From contig NVRK02000129.1 of NCBI GenBank assembly GCA_002400845.2, forward strand, positions 1 through 45,466: a stretch of 45,466 bases of DNA, in the 5' to 3' direction. Positions 17,924-28,224 of this stretch are shown in pieces. This DNA comes from Hyphomicrobiales bacterium. GTDB lineage: Bacteria; Pseudomonadota; Alphaproteobacteria; Rhizobiales; Rhizobiaceae. The notes below the pieces were generated by a model. That model saw only the letters and a program-made list of their open reading frames with translations. It was not told the origin of the DNA and made no database searches. Positions within the stretch are counted from its first letter, which is position 1; each line of letters opens with the position of its first letter. The position numbers were made by a program, and so were the translations under genes.

Positions 17924-19069
17924 CTACCTAAAGCGCAAGTTATCGCGTGTTAAATCACTCACCTTAGAACAGCCCATTAAGCGCATGTCACGTTCAATTT
18001 CTGTTTTTAGTAGACCAATTGCACGTTCAACACCTGGCTGACCAGCGGCGGCAAGTGGATATAAATATCCGCGTCCAATACCAACGGCCTTTGCACCAAG
18101 TGATAAAGCTTTAAGAACATGTGTACCACGCTGAATACCGCCATCCATAAGAACGTCGATCTTATCGCCAACCGCATCAACAATTTCTGCTAATTGGTCA
18201 AAGGCACTGCGTGAACCATCTAATTGGCGCCCTCCGTGGTTAGAGATAACGATGCCCGTACAGCCAATTTCTACCGCACGTTTTGCATCTTCAACGCTCA
18301 TTATGCCTTTTAAGCAAAATTCGCCGTCCCATAGTTTTACCATTTCTGCAACATCTTCCCATGTCAAAGATGGGTCTAGCATTTCGGTGAAATAACGACC
18401 GATGGATAATGCGCCACCATCAAAATCGATGTGTTCATCTAATTGCGGAAGTTTAAATTTTGGATGCGTCACATAATTTATGCCCCACATCGGTTTGATC
18501 GCAAATTGCAACGCGCCTTTAATGGTAAGCTTGAACGGAATAGAAAATCCTGTTCTAAGGTCGCGCTCTCTATTGCCGCCCGTAATACTATCAACAGTCA
18601 GCATCATAACATTAATGCCGACTTTTTTAGCGCTTTCCATCATGGCTTTGTTGAGGCCGCGATCTTTATGGTAGTAAAATTGATAGACCTGCGGATTGTT
18701 ATATTTTTCGCGTATCTCAGCTATGCTGGCAGTGCCAAGTGAAGAAACCCCAAACATCGTATTATATTTATCGGCCGCCGCTGCAACAGCGTTTTCACCT
18801 TGGTGGTGGAATAAACGCTGCAATGCCGTAGGCGAACAATAAAATGGTAGGTCCAGTTTTTGGCCCATAACGGTTGTCGACATATCAATGTCAGTTACGC
18901 CCTGCAAAACCCTTGGTACCAAATCGCAATCGTCAAAGGCTGTTGTGTTTCTGCGAAGCGTACTTTCATCATCTGCGCCGCCATCAATATAATTAAATAT
19001 CGGGCTGGGCAGGCGTTTTTGAGCAAGTGTTCTAAAATCTTGAAAATTATGACAGTGTTTTAGGCGCAT
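17924..19069 (-). CDS. lldD: FMN-dependent L-lactate / 2-hydroxyacid dehydrogenase
   Basis: This enzyme oxidises an L-2-hydroxyacid, most likely L-lactate, with electrons passing to the respiratory chain at the membrane. The 381-residue TIM-barrel protein has the family residues: Tyr27 (FNYIDGGADDE), a Tyr at about 132 (YQFYYHKDRG), Lys254 (FCLKGIMS), and His278/Arg281 in SNHGGRQLD. The FMN phosphate loop is GGIQRGTHVLKALSLGAKAVGIGR. Substrate among hydroxyacids cannot be fixed from sequence. It stands alone, convergent to the DUF4399 gene, with no lactate permease or lldR regulator beside it. Confidence 0.9.
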   Translation of the reverse strand: MRLKHCHNFQDFRTLAQKRLPSPIFNYIDGGADDESTLRRNTTAFDDCDLVPRVLQGVTDIDMSTTVMGQKLDLPFYCSPTALQRLFHHQGENAVAAAADKYNTMFGVSSLGTASIAEIREKYNNPQVYQFYYHKDRGLNKAMMESAKKVGINVMMLTVDSITGGNRERDLRTGFSIPFKLTIKGALQFAIKPMWGINYVTHPKFKLPQLDEHIDFDGGALSIGRYFTEMLDPSLTWEDVAEMVKLWDGEFCLKGIMSVEDAKRAVEIGCTGIVISNHGGRQLDGSRSAFDQLAEIVDAVGDKIDVLMDGGIQRGTHVLKALSLGAKAVGIGRGYLYPLAAAGQPGVERAIGLLKTEIERDMRLMGCSKVSDLTRDNLRFR

Positions 19070-19211
19070 AGTACCTCTTTGAATTCATCTGGGCTGTAAG
19101 TGGTAATAAATTTTTACCAATGGCTGAAAGATATTGCAATACACCTAATATGCCAGTTGCGCAAACCAAAATGTCGCGCAATATCAAAGTCGTAATATCA
19201 ACGTTGTAAAA

Positions 19212-19994
19212 TCAAAGGCGGGCAAACTTTAAATATGCAGGCGTGCGTTCTTCTCGAATTGCCTTTTGTTCATAACGAGTGGAATACCATTCTTCCCAAG
19301 GCTCATGCCAATCACTTGCCTTTGTCGCTTTCCATTTAAACTTCTTAAAGTCATCACAGTGTTTAAGCGTCCAATTGATGTAAGTATCAATGTCAGAAGC
19401 AAATCGAAATTCCCCATCTGGGCTAATAACGTTGTGGATGCGGCCTAAATTCTTCTGGTTCACAAACCTGCGTTTCCAATGTCTTTTTTTAGGCCATGGG
19501 TCAGGGTAAAGTAAATCAACACGTTCGATTTGTGCCTCAGGCAACCAATCAAGCAATTGCGTCGCATCTTCATTAAACAGGCGAATGTTTGTCAAAGCTT
19601 CGCGTTCAATAGAGGACAGCGCTTTTGCCATGCCATTCATAAACGGCTCGCAGCCAATAAAGCCAATTTCTGGATGTAATTTAGCGCGGTGGATTAAATG
19701 CTCGCCGCCGCCAAAGCCAATTTCAAGAACAATTTTTTCTGGAGTATCAGGAAACAGCGTTTTTAAATCTGTGCAGGTAGGCGCTTCAATATCGATCGCG
19801 AGTTTTGGCAATAATTCTGCATAAAGCTTTGCTTGGTGTGCTTTGAAAGGCTTGCCTTTGCGTCGACCAAAAAAAGCTTCGGTTGCGCGCACTGGGTGAT
19901 TTGGCTTTTCGTTTTCGCCTTGACCCAAATGCACATCAGCCGCCCCAAGTGTATCGGAGCGGCTGTTATCTTTATCTTCAATGTTTTGAGTCAT
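19212..19994 (-). CDS. trmB: tRNA (guanine-N7-)-methyltransferase TrmB
   Basis: TrmB makes m7G at position 46 of the tRNA variable loop using SAM. The 260 residues include a 35-residue polar N-terminal extension, [11 protein letters not shown], the SAM-binding [14 protein letters not shown] and the catalytic [15 protein letters not shown]. It lies 47 bases downstream of metK, which makes its cofactor SAM, a pairing that is conserved in Rhizobiales. Confidence 0.97.
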   Translation of the reverse strand: MTQNIEDKDNSRSDTLGAADVHLGQGENEKPNHPVRATEAFFGRRKGKPFKAHQAKLYAELLPKLAIDIEAPTCTDLKTLFPDTPEKIVLEIGFGGGEHLIHRAKLHPEIGFIGCEPFMNGMAKALSSIEREALTNIRLFNEDATQLLDWLPEAQIERVDLLYPDPWPKKRHWKRRFVNQKNLGRIHNVISPDGEFRFASDIDTYINWTLKHCDDFKKFKWKATKASDWHEPWEEWYSTRYEQKAIREERTPAYLKFARL

Positions 19995-20041
19995 TTTGAC
20001 CCTTCATTGTTTGCTACGTTTTTAAGTTTAACGTGTTTTTC

Positions 20042-21286
20042 TTAAAGGGCTTTAACAGCTTCTTTTAGTTTTTTAACAAGATCGGTTTTTTCCCATGAGA
20101 AAGAACCATCACGGCCAGCTTTACGTCCAAAGTGCCCATAAGCGGCAGTTTTGGCATAAATTGGCTTATTAAGATCAAGATGTGTACGAATGCCTGTTGG
20201 CGATAAGTCCATTGATTTAGCAATGATCGTCTCAAGAACAGCATCTTTAATTTTGCCAGTGCCATGTGTGTCTACATAAATACTTAACGGCTGAGCCACG
20301 CCAATTGCATACGACAATTGAATGGTACATTTGTCAGCAAGTTTTGCAGCAACAATGTTTTTAGCCAAATATCTAGAAGCATAAGCCGCAGAACGATCAA
20401 CCTTTGTTGTGTCCTTGCCAGAAAAAGCACCGCCACCATGTGGTGCAGCGCCGCCGTAAGTATCAACAACGATTTTACGACCTGTAAGGCCAGCATCACC
20501 ATCTGGTCCACCGATAACAAATTTACCAGTAGGGTTCACATGCCATACACAATCATCTGAAATTGGCAGGTCGCCCATTGCTTCACGAATATAAGGTTCA
20601 ACAACTTCGCGAACCTTTTTAGAATCCCAGCTCGCATCCATGTGCTGTGTCGAAAGAACAATGCTTGTTACTTCTTTAGGTTTGCCATTCTCATAGCGAA
20701 CTGTGACCTGGCTCTTAGCGTCTGGACCAAGTTTGCCAGCATCGCCCTCGCCAGATTTACGAGCTTTAGCAAGCAATTCTAACATTTTGTGCGCGTAGTA
20801 AATTGGAGCAGGCATCAGATCAGGCGTTTCGTTACATGCGTAACCAAACATAATGCCTTGGTCGCCTGCGCCTTCTGCGCCTTTGCTGTCAGCAGCATTG
20901 TCTACGCCTTGTGCAATATCAGCCGATTGGCTGTGCAATAAAACGTCGATCTTTGCTTTTTTCCAATGAAAACCGTCTTGCTCATAGCCAATGTCTTTAA
21001 TGGCTCTGCGCGCAGCTGAACGAAATCTTGAAGGATTAATAACTTCATTTCCGTTTTTGTCGATTTTTAAAAGTGTTTTTGGAACACGAACTTCACCAGC
21101 GATTACGACGCGGTTAGTTGTTGCAAGCGTTTCAGCTGCAATTCGCACAGTCCAAGGGTCTATGCCCTGTTTGCGCGCTTCTTTGTAGATTAGGTCTACA
21201 ATTTCATCTGAAATACGGTCACAGACTTTGTCCGGGTGACCTTCGGATACTGATTCACTTGTGAAGTGATAATTTTGGCGTGCCAT
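20042..21286 (-). CDS. metK: S-adenosylmethionine synthetase
   Basis: MetK makes SAM from methionine and ATP. The 414-residue protein starts at the ATG at 21286, with AGGAG eight bases upstream, and shows [22 protein letters not shown], the [12 protein letters not shown] loop, the Gly-rich [16 protein letters not shown] and [19 protein letters not shown]. An in-frame start at 21334 is not supported by the family. A terminator-like hairpin and a second strong hairpin fill the leader (21320-21370), so SAM- or growth-linked control is possible. Confidence 0.99.
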   Translation of the reverse strand: MARQNYHFTSESVSEGHPDKVCDRISDEIVDLIYKEARKQGIDPWTVRIAAETLATTNRVVIAGEVRVPKTLLKIDKNGNEVINPSRFRSAARRAIKDIGYEQDGFHWKKAKIDVLLHSQSADIAQGVDNAADSKGAEGAGDQGIMFGYACNETPDLMPAPIYYAHKMLELLAKARKSGEGDAGKLGPDAKSQVTVRYENGKPKEVTSIVLSTQHMDASWDSKKVREVVEPYIREAMGDLPISDDCVWHVNPTGKFVIGGPDGDAGLTGRKIVVDTYGGAAPHGGGAFSGKDTTKVDRSAAYASRYLAKNIVAAKLADKCTIQLSYAIGVAQPLSIYVDTHGTGKIKDAVLETIIAKSMDLSPTGIRTHLDLNKPIYAKTAAYGHFGRKAGRDGSFSWEKTDLVKKLKEAVKAL

Positions 21287-21319
21287 AGATATAAGCTCCT
21301 GAAGCCCTCTGCATGGTGA

Positions 21320-21344
21320 AAGGTGTGCGAACATCGCACACCTT
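21320..21344 (-). promoter_or_regulatory. Strong hairpin in the metK leader
   Basis: AAGGTGTGCGA and TCGCACACCTT form a perfect 11-bp stem with a 3-base loop, 34 bases upstream of the metK ATG and directly abutting a terminator-like hairpin (21345-21370). No U-tract follows on the minus strand. It does not match the SAM-II or SAM/SAH riboswitch patterns that I know. Confidence 0.55.
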
Positions 21345-21370
21345 AAAAACTAAGCGGTTTTAGCGCTTAG
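21345..21370 (-). terminator. Terminator between the XRE gene and metK
   Basis: On the minus strand CTAAGCG and CGCTTAG enclose a 7-base loop and are followed by TTTTT. It lies 45 bases after the XRE gene stop. A TATAAT at 21394-21389 on the same strand lies just upstream, so it may instead be part of a metK leader. Confidence 0.7.
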
Positions 21371-21414
21371 ACGCTACAGGTCAAGTAAATTATACCTATA
21401 TACTCGAAGTTTTA

Positions 21415-21825
21415 TTAGTCGTCTTTAGCTAAAACTTTTGCAAGCTCAACTAACTTACGACGAACTTTAGGATCTTCGATCTTCACAAACGCTCTATTCA
21501 GTTGCAATCCATCTGAACTAGATAGGAAATCTACAACGTAATTAGTAGAGTTTGTTTCAGCGAACCCGTCTTTTGGTATGTTTTCAGATCCAGGTGCATC
21601 TTCAAAGAAAAATGAAATAGGCGTGCTTAAGACGCTTGCAATATGTTGCAATCGACTTGCACCAATTCTATTGGCACCTTTTTCATATTTTTGAATTTGT
21701 TGGAATGTAATCCCTAAGGCCTCGCCTAGTTTTTCTTGGCTCATTCCCGACATAGTTCTGCGTAGGCGCACACGGCTACCTACATGAATGTCTATCGGAT
21801 TTGGTTTTCGTTTTTCAACGGCCAT
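21415..21825 (-). CDS. XRE-family helix-turn-helix regulator
   Basis: The 136-residue protein carries an HTH_3 domain at about 14-68 (VGSRVRLRRTMSGMSQEKLGEALGI ... QQIQKYEKGANRIGASRLQ) followed by a short C-terminal helical part. Proteins nearly identical in the HTH occur between lnt and metK in many Rhizobiales, so it is a conserved core regulator. It probably binds DNA as a dimer; its targets are unknown. The ATG at 21825 matches the family N-terminus (KPNPIDIHVGSRVRLRR); upstream in-frame starts at 21843 and 21954 are less likely. Confidence 0.9.
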   Translation of the reverse strand: MAVEKRKPNPIDIHVGSRVRLRRTMSGMSQEKLGEALGITFQQIQKYEKGANRIGASRLQHIASVLSTPISFFFEDAPGSENIPKDGFAETNSTNYVVDFLSSSDGLQLNRAFVKIEDPKVRRKLVELAKVLAKDD

Positions 21826-22066
21826 AGTCTTCTCGTTTCTCATCGCTCTTCGTCGATGTTTGTATAGTTCTAACCTGTGGGAGGGCCAGAACAAATGTGG
21901 GTTACTATAGTTAATACCAGACCACTTATGTTTTAAAAAGGGTTTGCCCCACAAACCCCTTAAATGATGTGGTACACTTTATTCTAAAACACACGTCACT
22001 AAATTGCAATAATAAGTTGCAACTGTATTTTAAATAATTTTTATTTTATCCTTATATATCAATTGC
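21826..22066 (-). promoter_or_regulatory. Promoter region of the XRE gene with TTGCAA repeats
   Basis: This 241-base gap between lnt and the XRE gene is AT-rich and holds two copies of TTGCAA (22004-22009 and 22017-22022), 13 bases apart from start to start, forming an inverted/direct repeat that could be an operator. No intrinsic terminator for lnt is clear. Confidence 0.3.
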
Positions 22067-23680
22067 TTAATGCTTATTAAAAATGACCTTGAAAAAGCAA
22101 AATGAAAAAATGCATAATAAAAGGGCAAAAAACGGAAGCATTCCATATGTGGAAAATATAGTTATTTTTGCACTTGTTGGTAATTTACTGTCTAAAATGC
22201 CTTCAATGCCCAACGGAATTGAATTGGTGATTCGCCCAAAGGGATCACTTACGGTTGAAATTCCAGAGTTGGCCACACGGATAACCGGCAGCCCTATTTC
22301 TACGCCGCGTATGATAGATTGGCGTGAATGTTGATAAGGTCCAGGGGTTTTTCCGTACCAAGCATCATTGGTTACGTTTACGATCCAACGTGCTTGTGCG
22401 TTGTTTTCACTAGCGTATTCTCCAGCCTCGCCAGAAAATATTATCTCATAACAAATGAGCGGTAAAAATGCGCCAGCAATGCCGCCATCAAGTAAACGCC
22501 TTTGAACGCCAGCTTTAAAGCCACCTCTCATGCGAGTTATTTGCCTAAGGCCAAATGCCTCTAATGTTTCTTGAAATGGCAAATACTCTCCAAAGGGTAC
22601 CAAATGAACTTTGTCAGCGGCATCTTGAATTTCGCCCTCGGAGTTTATCGAATAGGTCGTGTTATATACATAGCCATACGGATTGCCTGCAGCGCTTGGT
22701 TCTGCTCGTACCGCACCCGTGATGAGTTGAGTGCCATCAGGAAGCATTGCCGCAATTGCAGCGAGCGCATCACGGCGTTCTGTTAGAAAAAATGGAAAGG
22801 CAGATTCAGGCCAAATAACATGGGTAGTTTTTTCAATGCCTTCCTTTGAAGAAAGACGAAGATACGTTCCCAAAATTTTACTGCTGTTTTCAGGTTTAAA
22901 TTTATCTGCTTGATTTATATTTGGCTGGACCAGGCGCAGTGAAACATCTTCAACATATTGCGTCGGATTATTAGACAGGCGATAGGTGCCATATCCAACA
23001 TGCGTAATTGCCAAAATAAAACTAAGTGCCAATAGTTTTTTAGCAACGCCGCCTTCCGCATTGCTGGTTGAAAGTGCGATAAGGGGTGAGGCAAATATGA
23101 TTATCGCAAAAAACGTAATGCCATAAAGACCGATCACCGATACAGATTGCATAGTGACTGGAAAAGTCATTGCGGCGTAGCCAAGTGTATTCCAAGGAAA
23201 GCCCGTAAACAGTGTTCCGCGTAAATATTCAAACAGGCTTAAAAATACTGCGAAGATTAATACGCGCGTCCAGTCTTCACTCCAAAACCAGCGCATTGCC
23301 ATTGCGGCAAATCCCCAAAAGATGGCAAGTCCAGCAGGAAGTGCAATAACTGCCAATGGTACAGCCCATGCAAAAGCATTTCCATCAACGAGCAGCGCAT
23401 TTGCAATCCACCAAAGCCCTGCTACAAAATAACCAAAGCCAAACCACCAGCCAATTAAAAACGACGTTTTATTAAGTGCAAAAACACCTTCGCGCGCATC
23501 GCTAAAGGCACCATCTAATAACCAGATGAAAATTGGCAGGGTAAAAAATAAAATCGGAAAGGCATCAAAGGGCGCCATAGACAAGGCCGTTGCCAGCCCT
23601 GCTAAAAAGGCAATTGCATAACGAGTTTTGCCAGACGTAAGTACAAACCAAGCGGAAAGCTTTTCCAGTCTTTCAATCAA
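22067..23680 (-). CDS. lnt: Apolipoprotein N-acyltransferase
   Basis: Lnt adds the third acyl chain to lipoproteins in the inner membrane. The 537 residues contain six or so membrane segments in the first 230 residues, a periplasmic nitrilase-like domain with the triad Glu292 (IWPESAFP), Lys357 (ADKVHLVPFGEYLPF) and Cys410 (PLICYEIIF), and a C-terminal membrane helix. The start appears to be TTG at 23680, as no ATG gives the family N-terminus; its ribosome site is weak, so the first residues are uncertain. It would modify the lipoproteins encoded at 4071 and 41719. Confidence 0.96.
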   Translation of the reverse strand: MIERLEKLSAWFVLTSGKTRYAIAFLAGLATALSMAPFDAFPILFFTLPIFIWLLDGAFSDAREGVFALNKTSFLIGWWFGFGYFVAGLWWIANALLVDGNAFAWAVPLAVIALPAGLAIFWGFAAMAMRWFWSEDWTRVLIFAVFLSLFEYLRGTLFTGFPWNTLGYAAMTFPVTMQSVSVIGLYGITFFAIIIFASPLIALSTSNAEGGVAKKLLALSFILAITHVGYGTYRLSNNPTQYVEDVSLRLVQPNINQADKFKPENSSKILGTYLRLSSKEGIEKTTHVIWPESAFPFFLTERRDALAAIAAMLPDGTQLITGAVRAEPSAAGNPYGYVYNTTYSINSEGEIQDAADKVHLVPFGEYLPFQETLEAFGLRQITRMRGGFKAGVQRRLLDGGIAGAFLPLICYEIIFSGEAGEYASENNAQARWIVNVTNDAWYGKTPGPYQHSRQSIIRGVEIGLPVIRVANSGISTVSDPFGRITNSIPLGIEGILDSKLPTSAKITIFSTYGMLPFFALLLCIFSFCFFKVIFNKH

Positions 23681-23818
23681 AACATCACCGAATCATTAGA
23701 GTAAATATGGAGTAATGATTAATCTGCAATGCAAGTTCGAGCAAGAGACTCGCGAACGAATGGCAAGCGAATGATTTGTTTTGTTTTTGAGTGAATTTTC
23801 ACGAGACTATTTGGGACC

Positions 23819-24853
23819 CTATTTAGCAGATGATGACCGCTTAACAGGACGCATATCCACAGCTTTCACGCGGCGAGGGTCTGCATCGATGATGTTAAAT
23901 TCATAGCCAAAAGCGACAACCATTTCACCTTTAACTGGCACACGGCCTAGCAAAGAAAAAATCACACCACCAATCGTGTCTGCATCTTGTGCATGTTCAC
24001 CAACATCAAAGTTCGAACCCAAGATCTCTTGAATGTCTTCAATCTCAGCCCTTGCATCACATTGCAAACGACCATCACCCAACTCAACGATCAAGGTCTC
24101 ATCATCGTCATGCTCGTCTTCAATATCGCCAACAATTACTTCAACAATATCTTCAAGTGAAATAAGCCCGTCAGTTCCGCCATATTCATCTATGACCAAT
24201 GCAATTTGCGTCCTTGTGGCTTGCATGCGAGTTAACAGGTCGGCGGCAAGCATAGAAGGGGGAACGAATAACACTTTGCGAATGATGTTCAATTTGCTCA
24301 ATTTTTTAGATAAATCTACTTTGCTCAAATCTAATGAAAGTTTAGATTTATATTTTCGTTTATCAACAGAAGTCGTGGTTAAATGAGCCATGAGATCGCG
24401 AATATGAATCATGCCACGTGGATCGTCTAGCGTCTCACCATATACTGGCATACGAGAATGATCGGACTCTTCAAACAAAACGAGTAACTCGCCAAACGGC
24501 GTATCGATATCAACGGCTTCAATTTCAACACGTGGAATCATTATATCTTCAACACGAACATCTTGTAGCAATAGGATATTACGAAGCATTGTTCGTTCAC
24601 CAACCGCAAAATCTGCAGAATGAGGACTGTTTGTCGTTAAAGCGTCACTCAGTTTATTTCTGAAGTTATTGTTTTTATTCCGTTTGAAAAAACGAGATAT
24701 CCAATTTGATTTTTTTTGAGATGAGCTGGGACTGTCAGGTTCAGGTTGGGCAGATTCTGAAGCGCTCTTAGTATCGCTAGAAGCCTCGCCACCAGTTTTG
24801 CCAGCACCTCCAATCTCGCTCGAAGAATCAGTGCCTGCAGTTATTTTAGCCAT
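23819..24853 (-). CDS. CorC/HlyC-type hemolysin family protein (CBS pair)
   Basis: The 344-residue protein has a disordered Ser/Glu/Gly-rich N-terminal 50 residues, a basic stretch WISRFFKRNK, two CBS domains (about 100-235, with VEDIMIPRVEIEAVD and LALVIDEYGGTDGLI-like ends) and a C-terminal CorC_HlyC domain (about 250-335). It lacks the membrane DUF21 domain, so it is the soluble YbeX/CorC type, linked to magnesium/cobalt efflux or ribosome function. It is placed between ybeY and lnt as in E. coli and Rhizobiales. The ATG at 24853 is preferred over 24931. Confidence 0.9.
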   Translation of the reverse strand: MAKITAGTDSSSEIGGAGKTGGEASSDTKSASESAQPEPDSPSSSQKKSNWISRFFKRNKNNNFRNKLSDALTTNSPHSADFAVGERTMLRNILLLQDVRVEDIMIPRVEIEAVDIDTPFGELLVLFEESDHSRMPVYGETLDDPRGMIHIRDLMAHLTTTSVDKRKYKSKLSLDLSKVDLSKKLSKLNIIRKVLFVPPSMLAADLLTRMQATRTQIALVIDEYGGTDGLISLEDIVEVIVGDIEDEHDDDETLIVELGDGRLQCDARAEIEDIQEILGSNFDVGEHAQDADTIGGVIFSLLGRVPVKGEMVVAFGYEFNIIDADPRRVKAVDMRPVKRSSSAK

Positions 24854-24978
24854 TTTAGTTTTGCTACCTATTGTGCAAATGAGTTTAAGAAAAGTTATGC
24901 TGTATTTTACATTATTCGCAAATATAATCAAATTTACGGCGTAATGTAGAATTTTTACAGCGAACGGTTAATATCTAC

Positions 24979-25482
24979 TTAGTCATATGGATCACTAATT
25001 GCCAATGATGCTAAAATTTTAGTTTCTAGGCTTTCCATATTTTCAGCTTCTAAGTCTTCTATGTGGTCATGTCCAAACAAATGTAAAAAGCCATGAACCA
25101 ATAAATGCGTTAGATGGTTTTTAAATGTTTTGCTTTGCTCTTTTGCTTCGCGCTCTATGGTTTCAAACGCAAAAATAATATCACCAATCATAGGGCCAGC
25201 TGGCTCACCCACTTCAATGTCATCGCCAGGAAACGACAACACATTCGTTGGTTTATGAATATTACGCCATTCCCCGTTAATGCCCGTCATCTCTGTATCA
25301 TCGGTAAATACAATACTAAGTTCAGCCATTTGGGGCCAACTTAGTAAAGCAATTTTTCCGCTGGCCAATATTGCTTTTTCACAAATCGAATGTAGTGCAT
25401 CTTCATTGCTATAAATTGCACGCCAGTTTTCAGTATGAATTGCAATATCAATTTGCGGCAAATTAGTAGGCGTAACCGTCAT
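24979..25482 (-). CDS. ybeY: Endoribonuclease YbeY (rRNA maturation)
   Basis: YbeY is a zinc metalloprotein needed for 16S rRNA 3'-end processing and ribosome quality control. The 167 residues contain TNVLSFPGDD and the zinc site HLLVHGFLHLFGHDH with His130, His134 and His140. Its ATG overlaps the phoH stop (ATGA), so it is translated together with phoH. Confidence 0.97.
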   Translation of the reverse strand: MTVTPTNLPQIDIAIHTENWRAIYSNEDALHSICEKAILASGKIALLSWPQMAELSIVFTDDTEMTGINGEWRNIHKPTNVLSFPGDDIEVGEPAGPMIGDIIFAFETIEREAKEQSKTFKNHLTHLLVHGFLHLFGHDHIEDLEAENMESLETKILASLAISDPYD

Positions 25483-26597
25483 GATTTGTATCTAGGCTTA
25501 GAATTGTGCTTATTTTGAGAAATTTTTATTTCCGTAGCTTTGTCATAAGCGGTCACAATTTCTGCGACCAGCCTGTGTCTCACAACATCTTTTGCGGTGA
25601 ACACACATTTAGCAACGCCTTCAATGTCAGGTAATATTTCCATCGCTTCAATCAGACCAGAAATTTCACCTCTAGGTAAATCAACTTGGCTAGGATCGCC
25701 CGTTACAATCATTTTAGAATTTTCACCCAATCGGGTTAAAAACATCTTCATTTGCATGGAGGTTGTGTTTTGCGCTTCGTCTAAAATTACAGCAGCATTT
25801 GCTAAGGTACGCCCACGCATAAAGGCAAGGGGGGCAATTTCAATCATACCAGACGTTAAGGCTCGTTCTACCTGTTCGCCCGGCATCATGTCGTAAAGTG
25901 CATCATAAAGCGGTCTCAAATACGGATCGACTTTTTCTTTCATGTCACCTGGTAAAAAACCAAGGCGCTCACCAGCTTCAACAGCAGGACGTGAAAGGAT
26001 GATGCGGTCAACTGCACCGCGCTCTAATAATGAAGCAGCATATGCAACCGCCAAATAAGTTTTACCAGTACCGGCTGGTCCAACGCCAAAGATCAGTTCA
26101 CATCGGTCCATTGCCCGAATATAAGCATCTTGCGTTTTTGTGCGTGCTTGAACAGTTTTCTTGCGCGTTGCAATTTGCGCCATATTTAATCGGCCCTTTT
26201 TTTCAAGGGTAGGCAGCGCCAATTGATTTTGTTCAATCGCCATTCTAATAGCACCAGCGACATCACCAGCTTCAAGTGTATCACCTTGCTCTAGTCTTTC
26301 AAATAAATGTTCAAGCGCAATACGTGCCCGATTAACATCTGAGATATTTCCATCTAAATGCACTTCATTGCCACGCGAAACCGCGTTGATATTCAGCGTG
26401 TTCTCGATCATGGCAAGATGTTCATCAAACTTGCCAAACAAAAGTGTTGCAAGTTTATTGTTTTCAAATGACAGGGCCAAATGTTCTTTGCCGCTTTTTT
26501 GAGGTGCTTTTGGCGCTGCTTTGCTTGTCGCTTTTTTAAGAGCAGTTTTATTCTTAGCCGTATTGGTGTCTTTAGAGTTTTTAGGTTTAACGCTCAA
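25479..26597 (-). CDS. PhoH-like ATPase
   Basis: The 372-residue protein has a basic Lys/Ala-rich N-terminus of about 35 residues, an N-terminal domain resembling KH, and a PhoH ATPase with Walker A GPAGTGKT (173-180) and Walker B VILDEAQNTTSMQMKMFLTRLG, then TGDPSQVDLP. PhoH proteins are RNA-linked ATPases of uncertain role, often grouped with ybeY as here. The start is TTG at 26597 with GGAG about ten bases upstream; no in-frame ATG fits. Confidence 0.93.
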   Translation of the reverse strand: MSVKPKNSKDTNTAKNKTALKKATSKAAPKAPQKSGKEHLALSFENNKLATLLFGKFDEHLAMIENTLNINAVSRGNEVHLDGNISDVNRARIALEHLFERLEQGDTLEAGDVAGAIRMAIEQNQLALPTLEKKGRLNMAQIATRKKTVQARTKTQDAYIRAMDRCELIFGVGPAGTGKTYLAVAYAASLLERGAVDRIILSRPAVEAGERLGFLPGDMKEKVDPYLRPLYDALYDMMPGEQVERALTSGMIEIAPLAFMRGRTLANAAVILDEAQNTTSMQMKMFLTRLGENSKMIVTGDPSQVDLPRGEISGLIEAMEILPDIEGVAKCVFTAKDVVRHRLVAEIVTAYDKATEIKISQNKHNSKPRYKS

Positions 26598-26682
26598 TAT
26601 GTGTGCTCCGTAGGGCCTTCAATTCATTTATGGAAATACGTAAAGTTATGTCTGCGATAATTATCTTTGTTTAGTAATATGT

Positions 26683-28128
26683 CTAGCTCTTTATTCTATC
26701 TGCCATTAGTGCTGCGGCATTGGCGCTTTTAGGCTTTACGCGAACAATATTGCCAACCTCAGACATATCACCATCAATTACAACAGCTTGCAACCATGGC
26801 GAACGCCCAACGATTTGGCCAGCATCACGGCCTTTTTTCTCGATCAAAATATCCATCTCTTTGCCAACGCAATTTTGATTAAAATCAATAAGCTGTTCAC
26901 GCAACAATGCTTGCAACCTTAAAAGACGTTCAGCTTTTATTGATTCTGGTACTTTGTTATCCATTTCAGCGCCTGGTGTTCCAGGGCGTTCAGAATATTT
27001 AAAGGAATAGGTAGATGAATATCCAACTTCTCTAATCAAATCCATGGTTTGTTCAAAGTCTTCATCACTTTCGCCCGGAAACCCAACAATAAAGTCGCCA
27101 GAAATTGCCATGTCTGGACGCACTTTTCTAACGCGCTTAATCACGTCCATATATTCTGCGCTTGTGTGGTGGCGGTTCATTGATTTTAAAATTTTATCAG
27201 AACCAGACTGCACTGGTAAATGTAAATAAGGCATTAGCTTATCAATTTTACCATGGGCTTCAATAAGCACATCATCCATATCGATAGGGTGACTTGTAGT
27301 GTAACGAAGTCGCTTTAAGCCCTCAATTTCTGAAAGCTTATAAAGCAGTTCGCCCAAGCGCCACTCTTTTCCGTTTTTAGCGCCATGCCAAGCATTTACG
27401 TTTTGGCCTAGTAAAGTTACTTCACCCACGCCCGCATCTACCAAGCGATGGGCTTCTTCAATAATTTGGTCAACAGAGCGCGAAACTTCAGCGCCGCGTG
27501 TATAAGGCACAACGCAAAATGTGCAGAATTTATCACAGCCTTCTTGTACTGTTAAAAATGCAGCAACGCCGCGTGCAATGATTTGTTTGCGCGTGGGCGT
27601 TTTTAATTTCGCAAATTTTTCTTCAATTTCAAATTCGGTCTCAACAACGCGCTTTCCGCTTTCCGCCTCTTCAACCATTCTCGAAAGGTTGTGATACGTT
27701 TGCGGCCCAGCAACTAAATTCACTATTGGCGCGCGGTGCATAATCTCTTTGCCTTCGGCTTGCGCCACACAGCCCGTTACCCCAAGTGTTGTTTTAAGAC
27801 CTTTTTTTGCACGCTTAATTTTAACTTTGTTAACACGCCCAATATCTGAATATACTTTTTCAGCGGCTTTTTCGCGAATGTGGCAAGTGTTTAGTAAAAC
27901 AAGATCTGCATCTTCCATCACATCTGTCGATGTATAACCATCTTGAGCAAGTGCATCTTCCATGCGCTCTGTGTCATACACATTCATCTGGCAGCCATAG
28001 GTTTTGATGAAAACCTTTTTGCCATTATTTTTACCACCAGTGGACTTATCATCCGCAGTTGTAATCACAGGATTGTCTTCAGGCGTTGGCATTGGTACAT
28101 GCGTTGGTGTGTTTGTAAGTTCAGACAT
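26683..28128 (-). CDS. miaB: tRNA-2-methylthio-N6-dimethylallyladenosine synthase MiaB
   Basis: MiaB is a radical-SAM methylthiotransferase acting on i6A37 of tRNAs. The 481 residues show an UPF0004 domain with Cys46 ([10 protein letters not shown]), Cys82 and Cys120 that bind the auxiliary cluster, the radical-SAM motif CDKFCTFC (Cys198, Cys202, Cys205) and a C-terminal TRAM domain. A 35-residue polar N-terminal extension precedes [12 protein letters not shown]. It sits upstream of phoH. Confidence 0.98.
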   Translation of the reverse strand: MSELTNTPTHVPMPTPEDNPVITTADDKSTGGKNNGKKVFIKTYGCQMNVYDTERMEDALAQDGYTSTDVMEDADLVLLNTCHIREKAAEKVYSDIGRVNKVKIKRAKKGLKTTLGVTGCVAQAEGKEIMHRAPIVNLVAGPQTYHNLSRMVEEAESGKRVVETEFEIEEKFAKLKTPTRKQIIARGVAAFLTVQEGCDKFCTFCVVPYTRGAEVSRSVDQIIEEAHRLVDAGVGEVTLLGQNVNAWHGAKNGKEWRLGELLYKLSEIEGLKRLRYTTSHPIDMDDVLIEAHGKIDKLMPYLHLPVQSGSDKILKSMNRHHTSAEYMDVIKRVRKVRPDMAISGDFIVGFPGESDEDFEQTMDLIREVGYSSTYSFKYSERPGTPGAEMDNKVPESIKAERLLRLQALLREQLIDFNQNCVGKEMDILIEKKGRDAGQIVGRSPWLQAVVIDGDMSEVGNIVRVKPKSANAAALMADRIKS

Positions 28129-28224
28129 TGTTTTTCTTTAATTTTATCTTGGATGCGCGGTTTTATCCCTACATACGTCACATATCAAGATTAGATTTCA
28201 TTTGGCAGTAAATAATAGCGATAT

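Noticed and set aside
21287-21414. Known SAM riboswitch before metK
   Set aside because: I could not match the SAM-II or SAM/SAH core sequences; only plain hairpins are visible.
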